NCBI GenBank assembly: GCA_963082975.1
Contig: OY720344.1
Coordinates: 27,935,172-27,999,171 of the forward strand
Length of the DNA: 64,000 nt
Reading direction: 5' to 3'
From: Labia minor
Taxonomy: Eukaryota; Arthropoda; Insecta; Dermaptera; Spongiphoridae
Made by a program: the position numbers and the translations under genes
The notes under the pieces: generated by a model
Told to the model about the DNA's origin: nothing
What the model saw: the letters and a program-made list of their open reading frames with translations, nothing else
Database searches by the model: none
Shown here: positions 47,880 through 60,975 of the stretch, piece after piece
Layout of the letters: every line of letters begins with the position of its first letter
Position numbering within the stretch: the first letter of the stretch is position 1

Positions 47880-50800
47880 CACAGGGAATTCTCTCTGCCG
47901 GAGTAGGATTTTACCCCTGCAGAGTTTTGAGCATCAGAACCCGGAAGTTTTCCACGGCCTCTTCTCCTCCTACACTCGAAAACATCTACGATGCCACCCA
48001 GCAAGTTATCATTGTCAACAAACTTAAAGAATTCACCCAAGGGGAATTACATAGGTTAGTATTTTAAATCTATATTATATGAGGTATAAATTACCAGAAT
48101 ATGATTAAAATTAATTGTGGGTACTGTGGAGATATTCAAGAAATTTAATTTTGCTAGATAAATGTATTAAGGGGAATTTTAAGCAAAGAAAAATACAAAA
48201 ATAAAATATACTATACTACAAATAAATGTTTAAGAATAGACAAAAAATATAATATACTGAGGGTTAATGATAAAGAAAAAAGGATGAAAATAATACGTTG
48301 GCAAATAAACCAATATTTCGAAAAATATGAATTTTACGAAATAAGTTTTTTAAAAAAACTTATTGTAAGTGTGATTATAATAATTTTTTTTAAATATAAA
48401 TTATTTAAATTTAAAATATAAAACTTTATTATCCATAAATAAAAAAAAATGGAACTTGGAATGGAGATATTTTTGACAGATTATTATACTAATTCATGTT
48501 TAAGGAAAACAAAAGATTTTAGTTTTCTTAACAAAAACTAATACAAAGAGTTACATATATTAATAAAGAAGAAAACAATATATGAATACTTACCGAAGAT
48601 GATATTAATGTTCACAAAACAGTTGACAAGACTATATTTGATAGTGGCTTGGCTCACACTGCTCTGATTGGCTAGAGGTTTCCCGCTGGTCACATGACTA
48701 AGCGCGGTAAGAAATTTTGAACTAATGAGTTCATCTAGGCTGAATTTATTTCCCTATTATAGTTGTTAAAGTATTCCAAAAATAATTCTGCGAGTGAATT
48801 ATTAATTGTGTTTATTCTTCGATTATTATTTTTATAAATATATAATTGGAAAAAAATATTTTTATATATATTAAAATGGTTGAAGAGTGTCATTACTTAA
48901 AAAAACAAAAATATAAAATAATTTTTCTTTATAACATTTTAATATAAAGAGATTTTCAAATCATTAAAAAAATTTATAATTTGATTTTCATCTATCCATT
49001 TAGATTTTATGAGTATGAGACTAATTGATTAATAATACACTGACCATAATTATTCGATTTTAATTCAGTTTTGAAAAAAAAATTTAAAAAATTCCTTCCA
49101 TTTATCGACTATTCGCCGAAGATACCCGAAAAATGCCGAACTTTGTGACGTCACGATCGTTTCGGCTGTTTGCACAAGTTTTTGATTATGCTCTGCTTGG
49201 GAAAATATTCATTGTTTTCACATCAGGAACTTATTTTTCTTTACTTCCATGCCTTGTCTCTGTTCAATTTCTTCAATGAATTATTCTTATAATTGAAGAC
49301 ATAAAGATATAATTTTTCAGTCTATTCATATTTTTATTCCGCCAATTTTTTTCAATATATATCCCACTTTCTTGATTAATTAATAAAAGCTTGTAATCTA
49401 AATGAGAAAGTTAATCTATTAATAACATTGAAAACTATGAATTTAAAGTATATATAAGTCAATTACCTATGAAATAAACTTGATTTTAAAAGTCTTTATT
49501 TCTGATTAAAGGTTATATTTGAAAATGAATGACCATCGATATAGAGGGTGTTGGTTTCTGGTAGTCAATTCTATTACCGCTTTTAGTTTGCTGAGTTGGC
49601 CTGCAACGGAACTCAGGTGCTCAACTGGGACGGGAAAAGAGACCGTCAAATGGCCTTGAAAGCACCCATCTTTATTTAACAGAGCTTAGTTTTAATTTAA
49701 TTTCATATGTCCAATATTTGCATTAGAAAATTAAATTTTATAAATAAGCCCAATTATTTAAATAAAAATAAAATGTCAAATGATAATAAAGAAGAATTTA
49801 CATTTGAATAATCTAAATCAAAATGGCAGACAACTGTGCTTAAATTCTCTTTAAAAGATTTCAACACATTACTTGAAGCAAATATTTTTCAAAATATATC
49901 TAGAAATGTCCTTTTTTCCTCATAATTCTTGATTTGAAATAGAATTATTATAAATTTCCATTATGTTTAAGTTTTAAAAGAAATCCAACATCTTCATTTG
50001 TATTATATTTCTCAAAACATTAATGTATCAAATAACACTAGATGAAACATTTGTCTTATTTAACTTACTTTTTTAAATCATACTTTAAATAGACCCAACT
50101 TTACATCAGATTGATTAATATCCCCAATACTTATATAAGATAGTTAAGTTTATAAAATATAAATTGTAAAATGAGAAAAACGAATTCATTTTAAATGGTA
50201 ACCTAACAACTAACGACATTCTACTTATTTGGATCTCGTCCTATCTTATCTTTCGTTCTGATTAAATTCGATCTGTTCTAAGATTCTACACTGTTACATA
50301 TAATGTTTATATATATTTTGATACAATGGCCCACAATGAAATATAAATAAAGTATATTAAAATACTTATACTAACATAAACCATATGAAAATATAATTAT
50401 TAATTAAGTCAAAATTTGACTTTCTATTACAAGATAAAACATTTATAAAGGAACAATGATAATATGGCTGAAATAGATGATAAATACGAGTTACATTTAG
50501 AAAAGATCGAAACTACTAGTCCAGTAAGTCAGCAAGAATTTATTCTTAAATAATTAAATCGATGACATTCACAAAATGAATAAACTTTTAAAACTTACAA
50601 AATTAAAAAAAAGGGAAAGAAATGAAAATTACAATTTAATAATTATTAATATTATATTATTATATCTTATTAGAGATTAATTGTTAAGATCTCAAAATCA
50701 ATTATATGTGAAGATTTTTTGCAGAATTTACTTCTGTTTGTGAAATCAAAAAATCAAATTTCTTAATTTAAGCTCTTATTTATCGAAATTATATCATTTT

Positions 50801-53800
50801 ATTTTATTATATATTATCTATTCAAGTTTCTAATTGAAATAATATATTTAAATATCAGAAAGTAATTTATTGATTTTTTTATTGTGTTCGTAAAGTAGGG
50901 ACAAATTTGAATTTGGCGATAATTGTCAAATGACAGTTGGTAGCCGTGTTTTATCGTTTTGTTGTTATCCACATGTTTAACCCAGGTTTAACCAGGTAGC
51001 CAGGCCCCCTAACCTCTATTGTTCTCCGTGAAACAAAATTTTTGGCGCCATCTGGTTATGCTGGTATTGGAAAATATAATAAAAAATCGGGCTTGTGTGT
51101 GTGTTGTGTTTTTTATATTCAATTAGTTACTGCCAACATTTGCATGGTGGCGCCAAAAATTTTGTTTCATCGAGAACATAGAGTTTACCAGTCTGTTAGA
51201 TGGTCTGTGCAGGTAGCGTTTATGCTGTATGTTGTTTAGGTTAGTCAGGGAGCCAATGAAAATTGAATAATGTACCAAGAGGTAAAAACATTATAAAAAA
51301 GGTGAATCCAGAAGTTGATGAAGTTTGAGACCATGGGTAGTATGTTAAACGTTAAGCCGGCTCCACACATGCGGTGTTTGTCAAATAACGAATATTTACC
51401 AAATACCGAGCACAAAGTTTTGGTACTTGTATTGAATATTCGTCGCGTTTTAATATTATTAATATATAAATATAACCTCCTAAATTTGGTTTATTGAATT
51501 TAATTGAATAAATTAATAATTGAATACAATTAATCATAATAATTGTAATCTAATAATTTATAAATAAATTATTTAATTGGAATTGTTAGTTTATTATATA
51601 AAAAAGGAATTGTTAGAGAAACAATATTATTTATTAAAATTGTGGATATAAATATTCTCAAATATTCGTCTTGTGCTTGCTATAATAGCGAACTAGCGAG
51701 CACCCGAATGTTTGTGCTCGGCATATACCAAGCACAGAGCAAGCAACCCATCCACACATGCGGTGTTTTCCAAATGGTTTGCTTGATATTTGGCAAACAT
51801 CGTATGTGTGGAGCCGGCTTTAAAGAATTCTGGCGTCCACGATCTGTTCGATCTGAAGTAAACATTGTTGTTATGCGTGACACTATGACCACAAACTCCA
51901 GAAAATCAGTTCGTCGACGAGCTCAACATCCCGCGAAATAATTGTTCCTTTGAATGAAAAATTTCCTCAAAAAATTATCTCTTTGCGTGGCCACCAGAAA
52001 TGGTCATGCGACCTTACGACCTGCGACATTTTTTTAAAGGATTTGTTAAATCAAAGCTGCACGTGAACAAAACCCAAACAATGGATGAAATTGCAAGGTT
52101 TATTTACATCATTCTACCATATGTTTGAACTTCAATGAACGCATTACTCAATGCCGCGTGACATTGGCTGGTCATATGACGGATGTAATTTTTCATAGTA
52201 GTTATTTAATGTGTTTGTAAAAAAAAATTAAATTTTATGTTTTATAGAAATTTAAAATTCCTACCTACTTTTCTAATATCCTTTACCAGGGATCAGCAAT
52301 CAAAGGGCAAAACGTAAGTTCAACATTTCTTGGTGGGCCAAAAAAAAAAAATTTGTTGAAGCTATTATTATAATATAATATATTTAACTTAACAGTAATC
52401 AACACACAAGTGACCCGCAAAAGGTTTAGGGTACCAATAAAATGATATTGTACTATTATTCTTGGCGGGCCGCACAAAATTAGTCGGTGGTTCATCCAAG
52501 CCTCCATGAAATATGCAATTAAACTTCTTAAAAGTCAATCATTTTTTAAGGAAATAAGATTTGCAAAAACCTACTTCAGCTGAGTACTTAAAAATGCTTT
52601 GTCAGGAAGTTAGGAAGTAGTTTTTTGTTTTCATTGCAGAATTATGTTAAAATTTTGATAATATTTAGAGAATATATATTATATATTTATAATATTAATC
52701 ATATACTGAAGGAAAAAAAACAAACACCATGGAATTGTAATAGACAAACAAATCAATTGGATGCTTATTTACAAAATCAATATTAATATGCCTTTCACAT
52801 CTGAAATGCCTCTTTTTAATCTATTATCTTGAAACTCTAAACAAATAATTCAAATAAACAAATGTTTTCCCTAAATTTCATTCTTTCAATCCAATTGATT
52901 TGAACATTTTATAGTTGAAATATGAAAAAATATAATCGAGTTTGTGTTAATTAAAAATAACTATTATTAACAATTAATTTACATATAGGAATCGAAATGT
53001 TCATGAATACTTAATAACTCCTTAGTGTTCGGATTTTTTTCCGCTAGAGTTTATGAAATATTTTTTATGATTTAACATTTTAATATCATAATACCTCTTT
53101 GTTTCTTATTTGTCAAAATTATTAAAGAATTAAAAAAAAGAATTGTTTATTTTTTTATAAAACAATTATTATTATTTGAAATATTTTAGATATTTGGGTA
53201 ATCAAGCAAAAGCAAAGAAGATTATCGCTCTTCGAGAAGGTCTTTTGATGAAAACTCATAAAATGAACGATATCAACCATATATCAGATTTACTGAAACT
53301 TGAGGGATTTAATTATGGAATTTTGAAAAAATTTTATAATAAACTTCTTAATGAAAATCCTCCAAATATATCTTTAGATAAAATAGCAGAAAAGCTATGT
53401 AAACCTTCAAAAATAAACGAAAATGTAAATTCAATACTAGGAATAATAGTAGGAATAAATGATATCACATGGGCACATATAAACAAAGAAAAAACTGTTC
53501 TTAATTGGGATCTTTATTTTGGAAATTTTGATCGTCTCCATCCAAAAATAATTGTGCAACATATAGAAGCAATTCTGAACAAACTTCCTCAAGGTAGGGT
53601 CATTTCATTTTTAAGCATAACTTAGAATAATAATCATTTTTGATATTGGTCTTTTATTTCAATAGTTATAGACTTTTCTTAATCTTGCTTTGTAAGTTTT
53701 GTTTAGATATATCTGTTTATACATTAATCACCCCATATAACGTTTAAAATTTCAATTGGGTGATTAATTTAAAAAAAATAGGATTAAAAAGAAGCTTGTG

Positions 53801-55938
53801 AGTTTGTTTGTAAGCACATTCGCAAGTCAAAGTCAAATTTATAAGTCTTGGGGGGGTTTATAATTATAATAATAAAATAAATGGTAATTATATTAAATTG
53901 TCATCCAGTCATGGATTTGGATAAAACTTTACCATTGTTCCTTTTTTAATTCCAAATAAACTTATGCAAATTTTGTGGATAGTTTTTAGTTTACGAGATA
54001 AAATGGAGTAAAGTTTGCATATAAATCCATTGATATTCTATATAGCTACCATGTTTTATTTTTTGACAACAGAGGGTCCCGCCAATTTTCGGTTTTTTTT
54101 CAGTTCGGATTAAATATAGAAAAATTAAAAAATTAATTAATTAAATAATTTCTCTATATCCAAACCGAACCGAAAAAGCCGAAAATTTATTTAATGACAT
54201 CATATTTCGAGGTTCAATAATAAGCTAATCTGGCAAACTTTAATCCTTTTTATCTCTGAAACTAGAAACGACCCGCAAAAATTACATAAGAAAAGTTTAT
54301 TTGGAATTAAAAAAGGAACACACTGGTAAAGTTTTATCCAAATCTAAGACTGGATGACCATTCAATATAATTACCAAATAAATTTTTATTTTTTTTTTAA
54401 ACAAAACTTTTTTAAATTATTTTTTTTTATTTCAGACTTTAACCTTTTTGACCAATCACAATATTATTATCTTTGAATGTTTTATTTTTGTATATTTTAT
54501 TCAATATTATTTATTAAATTTTAAATTAGAAATTTGACGGATCATGACCATATCCACTACGCTACCCTCATTAATTATTTATTATATATATCTAAATATT
54601 TAACAGCTTTTTTATTTCTGATTTTTTTAAATGTATTATTAATGTTTTTTGAAAATCCTAGAAACATATTATTCACAAGTACTTTAAAACATAGCTGCTC
54701 AAAAATATCAATAAATACAATATTATTTTTATATATATTATCAAAATTATTGATTATTAATTTCATTCTAATTTGTTTTTATCAAAATATGTTTTTTAGC
54801 TGCCTTGTTCCTAACTACTTATACTAATTTATATATAAGCAATCTCGCCAAATTTACTTACTTTAATTTATTAAAAATTAACAAATCATTATTTTTTATT
54901 TATTAGTATTGCTTTTAAGATAATGTAAGGCATTTTTACTTTATTGCCAATTTGAATTTAAATATGTTTCTTTTGATTTTGATTATATAGTAATTTAAAT
55001 TTTTCAATCTTTCAAATGAATATTTACGTAAAATTGGTAACCTTAAATGAATAGTTTTTAAAATAAAAATTAAAAATGAGAAAATAAATATGTATTTTCA
55101 TTTTTTAACTCTACCTTTCAACCCTGATAAGTTGATCAATTTCTTTCTTTCTCCTATTAAAATTACTGACGACTATTATTCGAACCGACTATGAATTAAA
55201 ACGAGATAGGACTGAGACAAATTTCAATTTATTTATTTCATTTTTTTTTTTTTGTTTTAACTTAACTTATTGAAATTTTCAAAAAATGAGTTAATAAAGA
55301 ATCTCTCTTTATTGAATATTTTTAATAAAATATATAAATAATAAAACATTAAACTCATTATTTGTTAAGAGCTCCTTATAAGTTACATTTTCGATTAGTA
55401 TATTTAAAGACCGAAATCAAAAGATTATCTTTTCTTTTTCTCTAGTAGTAAAAAACTTACCCCTACATGTTTGATAAAATATATCTCTATAATTTTTTTT
55501 TGTTATTTATATTTTTTTAAAAGAATTTATTATAAAATTTACCTGTTTTTTTTTTTTTTTTTTTGGAAAATTAACTTTTTTATTTTTTTAGCGGACGCTT
55601 ATATATTTGAAGATCAGTATGGTGTCAAATCTCCAATAGGGTCAGCTCTGCACATCGCAATGGAGTTTAGTCCTGAAAAGAGGACCGTGTACTTTTTAAA
55701 AGGACGCGCCCTCACAAAAGTGTATGATTTACTTGTAGGTGGTGAACGTGTTTCATCTCAAGAAACTGCCGAGAAACTTTGTAAAGAGGAAGTTAATGTC
55801 CCTGAATATTTGTTTTATCTTTATAAAGTACAAAAATCGGAACATCGAGAAAATTTAAGTAGATCATTATTGTTAGCCATTACATTTTTAAAACTTATGA
55901 TAGAAAACGATGTTAAATTATTATCTAAATTTAAATAA
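47880..55938 (+). CDS. Tefm: Mitochondrial transcription elongation factor TEFM
   Basis: TEFM raises the processivity of mitochondrial RNA polymerase POLRMT. Exons: about 47880-48054 (5' limit uncertain), 53190-53593, 55592-55938; joins ELHR/YLGNQ and LPQ/ADAY are in phase. The first exon has an Arg-rich presequence (CRVLSIRTRKFSTASS) suited to mitochondrial import, then IYDATQQVIIVNKLKEFTQG, which leads into the tandem helix-hairpin-helix part (KAKKIIALREGLL, ISDLLKLEGF). The second carries the start of the RNase H-like fold, ILGIIVGINDITWAHINKEK with VLNWDLY, matching SIVFGTRRIAWAHLDRKLTVLDW of human TEFM. The third continues ADAYIFEDQYG and ends RENLSRSLLLAITFLKLM, like human VEELYDSLLQAIAFYEL. 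No in-frame ATG precedes the first exon before a stop, so a short 5' exon is missing from this model. Intron 1 is 5.1 kb and repeat-rich. Confidence 0.87.
51005..51205. repeat. Short inverted-repeat element in TEFM intron 1
   Basis: GTTCTCCGTGAAACAAAATT followed by TTTGGCGCCA (51018-51048) is repeated in inverse at about 51148-51180. Flanking CTCTAT is also mirrored. Arms are about 36 bases and the total about 200 bases. The middle contains AAAAAATCGGGCTTGTGTGT, which also occurs at 28628-28650 beside a mariner fragment. Confidence 0.6.
51357..51823. mobile_element. MITE with TTAA target site (piggyBac-like) in TEFM intron 1
   Basis: Ends GCCGGCTCCACACATGCGGT and the reverse complement GCCGGCTCCACACATACGAT are terminal repeats of about 35 bases. 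TTAA adjoins both sides (left immediately at 51353-51356, right one base away), the duplication of piggyBac elements. An internal partial copy of the terminal repeat (TCCACACATGCGGTGTTTTC) lies near 51751. No transposase. Confidence 0.65.
52284..52503. mobile_element. Weak hAT-like remnant
   Basis: CAGGGATCAGCAATCAAAGG, GGTGGGCC and GGCGGGCCGC resemble the terminal regions of hAT MITEs. Termini do not pair well and no target duplication is clear. It lies in TEFM intron 1. Confidence 0.3.
53875..54395. repeat. Long foldback element between TEFM exons 2 and 3
   Basis: The left half (from about 53875, TGGTAATTATATTAAATTGT, GGATTTGGATAAAACTTTAC, TTTTTTAATTCCAAATAAAC) is mirrored by the right half ending about 54395, and the mirror continues inwards through TTTCGG...TTCGG motifs near 54090-54180. 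Arms are about 240 bases with moderate divergence. It contains no ORF and is probably a Tc1/mariner-type or other foldback MITE. Confidence 0.8.
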
Positions 55939-56380
55939 CCGTAGATTTATAGGAATATATTTTAGAGTTTAATTTCATATTGCACCTATTACTTAATAAA
56001 TATAATCATAAATAATTTGATTATAAATTAATATTTAATAAATCTTTAGTTTAATATTTTTAATGTTTATTAATTAAATCAATTCAATCTTACTAATTTA
56101 ATTTTTTTTTATAAACATTCGTTACTGTGCTCAAACGTTATAAAAATTACAATCTTTTTTTAATCTAATTTAGAAAGAATAAGGAAGTTTACTTTTTCTC
56201 AAACTTATTTTATAAGTGTAAAAATTTTTACATAACTCTTTATACATTTTTCATACTCACTCCTAAGAAGTTCTTAATGTAAATTTAAAAAAAAATATTG
56301 ATTTGTTAATTCTCATTTAATTATTAATGGGAATTTAATTCAAATACTTTGTATTAAATATATATATATATAAATAAAAA
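55939..56380. other. TEFM 3' flank, no gene seen
   Basis: AT-rich downstream sequence with AATAAA at about 55997 and 56037, plausible poly(A) signals for TEFM. Confidence 0.5.
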
Positions 56381-56381
56381 G

Positions 56382-56650
56382 GCGCCACAGGGTGAGAGGT
56401 TAGCGAAGCTGCCTCACATTCTCGAGGTCCTGGGTTCAAGTCTCGGGCCTGGTAAGAGAATTACTCTAGTTGGGGTCTATGGGACTGAGTCAACCCAGAT
56501 TCCGGGATCATCATTGGGATAGCTATTTGATAGCGCCTCCGATCAAGAAAATCAAGGTAAAGGTATACTGATCATAGGATACCTAATTCAAATAACCGAC
56601 TTGATAGGCGTTGTCCTTGCGTAGGGCGTGCAAAAGTCAGAGTTTTATAT
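56382..56650 (+). repeat. tRNA-derived SINE
   Basis: GAGAGGTTAGCGAAGCTGCC (A-box-like) and CCTGGGTTCAAGTCTCGGGC (good B box, GGTTCAAGTC) are about 45 bases apart, as in tRNA-headed SINEs. A body of about 180 bases unrelated to tRNA follows, ending in a TA repeat at 56645-56667. It is much more GC-rich than its surroundings. Confidence 0.72.
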
Positions 56651-56667
56651 ATATATATATATATATA

Positions 56668-57475
56668 AGGTGAAGTGGGGTAAGTACGTAAACAGGGTAA
56701 GTGCTAAATATATTCCTCCAGAAACAGAAATTACTTTTGAAGATCTTCTACTGACAATGAGTTCTATTAAATGCAATGCGCCTAAACCTTTAAACAAAAA
56801 AAGGAAAGTTGGATGTGGAGCAGAAGATGTAATGTTTAGGATTTTAAAGGAAAAAAAACTTGAAGAATCTATTAAAAGTTTATGCTGTATCTGTAAATGC
56901 GATTATTATACTCAAAATAACGATTGAATTCAATGCATAATATGTACATAAGAGGGCTATATACAATAAGGGATCAAGAAAAAACAATACGAATGTAAAG
57001 AATGTGAAGACCATTAATATAAGTTTCAAATATAATTGATTTCTATTATTTACTTTATGTTTTATATTAAAATTCTAATGTTTATTTTTTCTAATTTTTC
57101 TAATGTTATAAATCACACAACTTTAAAACTAATCAACATATTTTAGTTATGTAAAAAGCAGTATATAGTAAAAATGTGTGAAATTCTCCTCCTGTCCCGT
57201 AGTTCATCAAATAAAGATTCAATTCGCTCGTAATATGCGTGTACGCTCTTGCCCCGTTTTCAGGGAAAGTGCGAACTACTTGCCTTTTGTTACAATTTGT
57301 TATATTAAACATATTTTTGAATATAATTGTATATTTCTATCAATACAAACTAGTTAGTAGTAACATAACAATTCAGTAATACTAAAACAAGATTATTATT
57401 TGTAAAATAAATAAACTTTTTATTAGTTCAAAGTCAAACTTTGCAAAAACTAGTCTGCAGTTACTCCACTTACCT
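56668..57475 (+). mobile_element. pogo-like DNA transposon remnant
   Basis: Terminal repeats AGGTGAAGTGGGGTAAGTAC at the left and the reverse complement of AGGTAAGTGGAGTAACTGC at the right; TA on both sides (56666-56667 and 57476-57477). The frame to 56927 reads VSAKYIPPETEITFEDLLLT, KRKVGCGAEDVM and LCCICKCDYY. It resembles the tail of pogo/Tigger-type DDE transposases with a Cys-rich C-terminus; the DDE domain itself is missing. Termini are clear; the superfamily is inferred. Confidence 0.6.
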
Positions 57476-57479
57476 TAAA

Positions 57480-59570
57480 GGATTTATATTAAAAAATACG
57501 AAAATAAATAAAATTTTTACTAATTTATTTTATTTCTGAAAAATATAGATACATTTAATAATTAAGTCTATTCGATACCTATAAATAAATAAATAAATAA
57601 AGTGTTACGTTTTTGGATTATCCAAATTTCTGACTATCGGTTTATGATCATGGTAGGTATATTATTGAAAATTAGAAAGATAAAAATATATTGTATGTCC
57701 TTTTGTATATCGTTAGATATATTTATATATATTTGAATACAATCAATCAACGAATATATTTTGTCACAGAACTCGAAATCTGCATCTAAGATCGTTATGC
57801 TTCTATAGAGTTATCTTATACCTAACATTTATCGATTTATTTAGAATATCCCTACTATAATATTTAAGACAAACTTCAATCATGCAAGCTAAAGCAAGGA
57901 CAAAGAGTTCGTCATTTGTTGAAATTATTGAAGAGCATTTCTCAAACTATTTCAAGTGATAATTTAATTAGATGCTTTTGTTATATTCCACCGGTGGGCA
58001 AAAGCGACTCTTCATTGCGTTGTACGGAGGGTTCCAACGCAGATTTAAATTTTTTTATTTTATTATCATTTCAATATTTTTTAAAGTGAATCACGTTAAA
58101 TTAAATTTGTTTGTAGTTAAGAATAAAATTGGTTATACTTATTTTAGTTTCATTATTAATTTATCTTTTTTTATGTGTAGATAGATTTTTTTAATAATTA
58201 TTTTGACCATAGATAAAATATTTATTAAGTATTAAGATTATGAAATATAGCCGAACCGAGTACTTCCTAATACTCCTATTTCTCCTTTCCATTATATTGT
58301 AAATATTATTGTAAATATATTGTAAACAATTTATTGTTGCCCAAAGAAAGGGCAGATGTAGATCTTAATTGGAAAATAAAAAAAAAAAAAGATTATGAAA
58401 TAATTACTTGATTTTTTTTCCCCTTTAAAATTTGTTTTTATCTTTAATTTATACTTTACATAGCACTTAAGATTTGTGAATTTTGTGTTTCTAAAAAACT
58501 ACGATGTGACTCTACATAATAATAAAAAACTGGAATACCACATTGACTTAACTTTACTCATCCCTGATAAAATTTATATATTAGATGAATAATATAGGTA
58601 TATACCATTTAGAGAAATTTACTGACAAAACTTGGATTGTATATATAATAATATATTTATATGATTAGAACTTGAAATTACACTATTGTAAGTAATATAA
58701 TACTTCAAATATGTATAAAAAAATGTTATTTTTCAAAATAAATATTTATATTTCAAATAATATCATCTTTTTTGAATGTTTTAAATGTTAAAAAAATCTT
58801 GTAGACAAACGAATGTTTATTTTCGTTTAAATATTTAATATATTTTATTTATTTATACTCCTAAAACAACAAATTTTATTAATAAATAAATAAATGTTAC
58901 TATCCTAGTCAAAAAACATTTTTATTTCTGTTGTAATTTATTTGTTTATTTAAGGTGGAACACAAAATTTTTATATTTCAATTGATTTATTTTGTGAAAC
59001 TACATATATTAAGTTTTTTTTTTCTTATTAGGGATCACTTTCAACACATACCGTAGCCTATATAAATTATGTATTACATAAATTAAATATTTACTTAAAA
59101 ACAATCCTATATGTCTTGAACAGCTTTCACTTAGAATAGAAAACATCACTGATAAAAATATTTTTTAAACATTAAATAAAGAATATGCTTTTTTCACTAT
59201 CAAGATATGATTATAAAGTTTTAGAAAAAAAAAATATTTTAGATTTTGTATTAACTAGTTTTATTTCTTTTTGAATAGTTTTTGATTTTGATTAAAAAAT
59301 AGAATTTTTTTAGTCAAATTCTTATCTTTATTGATCCCAATTAAAGTTACCATGTATTATATGATAATAAAAATATTACATTGATAAAATATTAAAGAAT
59401 CTAATAATATTTAATCATTCAAACTGAATGAATTCAAAAAAAATTTTAATATTGAATTTATAACTTAATACGCTATCTACCGTTTTTATTTAATTTTTAC
59501 CGACCGACGATAGTAAGGGAGGTATTGTTTTTTTTGAATATGCCGAATCTAAATATATATATCGAAAATT
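57480..59570. other. AT-rich region without recognisable genes
   Basis: Low-complexity A/T sequence with an AAATAAATAAAT-type repeat at about 57580. A short + frame at 57972-58184 matches nothing I know. Confidence 0.55.
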
Positions 59571-59576
59571 ATTTTG

Positions 59577-60220
59577 TGTAAGGGGAAGGGCCCACAGTGA
59601 GTGCCAACAGGCCCCTTACAAGGAGAAGGGAAGAAGGGGGAGAGAAGGGAGGGAAAATGTGATAGAAGAGAGAAGAGGGGAAATGGGAGAGGGAAAAAAT
59701 GAACTTTATGGAACGGGTAAAGAGTTTAGGTCTCCACAGGTAAGCAAGTGGGTATTTTCTTGAAGAGGGAAAATATTACCAGCACTTGCAGAGTCCAAAC
59801 TGCCTTTCCCCCAGTGGTCCAGCGGAGATGAAGTTAATTGGGCGCCATGCTATACTCAGGGTAAAGCAAATTTAAAGAGACTCGACAATAAGGATGTAGT
59901 TAAATTAAATTGAAAGACGATTGTAAAAAGAAAACGTATAATTATAAGTTGAAAGGAATATTATATCAATTCTCCACCATGGGAGTCACAAAAGATCCAT
60001 CCAACATGGAGGATCAAAACACGTCTTTATATAAAGAACGCGTGGAGACAAGACTATACATCTTTACATAAAGAACGCTAGTAACCGACTGACTATATGA
60101 TGCTAAGTCGCCAACCGCACTGAGGGCAGTGGGAATCCCTTAGACGTTGCCATTTAGTTATGCAACAGCGCTTGGGGTGACTTTGTCATATTTATATATA
60201 AAAAGTATACATCCGTTACA
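59577..60220. other. GC- and purine-rich block, origin unknown
   Basis: Compositionally unlike its surroundings: a G/A-rich run at 59580-59700 (GGAGAAGGGAAGAAGGGGGA), then unique-looking sequence containing two TTTATATAAAGAACGC-like motifs (60030-60080). Its edges TGTAAGGGG and CCGTTACA are mirror-like, as at the ends of a long terminal repeat, but the flanking 5-mers differ and no coding element is attached. It could be a solitary LTR fossil or something else. Confidence 0.3.
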
Positions 60221-60479
60221 TCAGGTGTTTTGTGGGTTAAATTTTATGACGCTTGATGCTTTATTGAAATAAGTTTGATATAAATTTAAATTTAATAAAA
60301 CATTTTTGTTTAAAGCAATAATGCTTCACAAACTAATTTATACAATCTCAAAAAAAAAAAATTCTATAAATATTTAAAATTCCTTGGGTAAGATTAAAAT
60401 TTGAAGTACAATTTAATTTAATGCTCAATTTTTTACCCGGCTTTCACCAAGTCATATTGCCTAATTATAAATTCGAATT

Positions 60480-60975
60480 TTATAAATTAAAGGATGTCCT
60501 ATTAAGACCTCCTATTTTGAAATTTGAAAGATCAGTGCTTGAAGACATTGAGGTTATGCATCGAACAAAATATGCGATCGCAGAATGGTTTTTACAGTAA
60601 CAATAGGGAATTTTCGAAAGAAATAATCTTTTCTGATGTTGCATTAAGCAGAATTTGGGAAGTTTAAGAGTGATCCCCTTCACACCCCATTCATTCACTG
60701 TTTGGTGGGCATTTTGGGCCGGCGAAAAGATGATTGTTGGATTGGTTTTCTATGAGAATTGCTGAAGAGATTTCTTGAAGTGATGTGGAAACCTCAATCA
60801 TGCAATTTCACGCCCTTAGATTGAAGGTTTTTAAAAGGAAAGGTCTATATCAACTATACCAAAACGATTATTGAACCAAAAAAACACGTGATTGATGAGC
60901 TACTATATTAAAATGTTAAAAATTTCGACAAAAGGGTTATGGAGTACCCTCAGTTTTATTTTAACATAGGTGTTT
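60480..60975 (+). mobile_element. Decayed Tc1/mariner-type transposase remnant
   Basis: Scattered frames on the + strand give HRTKYAIAEWFLQ, KEIIFSDVALSRIW, then TVWWAFWAGEKMIVGLVFYE. This resembles the IIFSDEA.F...VTVWC..WAGGIIGPYFFE block of a Tc1/mariner-related transposase family common in arthropods. Many stops and frame breaks; no terminal repeats located. Confidence 0.5.

Noticed and set aside
54534-54827. 97-codon plus-strand frame in TEFM intron 2
   Set aside because: AT-driven hydrophobic translation without homology, lying between two firmly joined TEFM exons.
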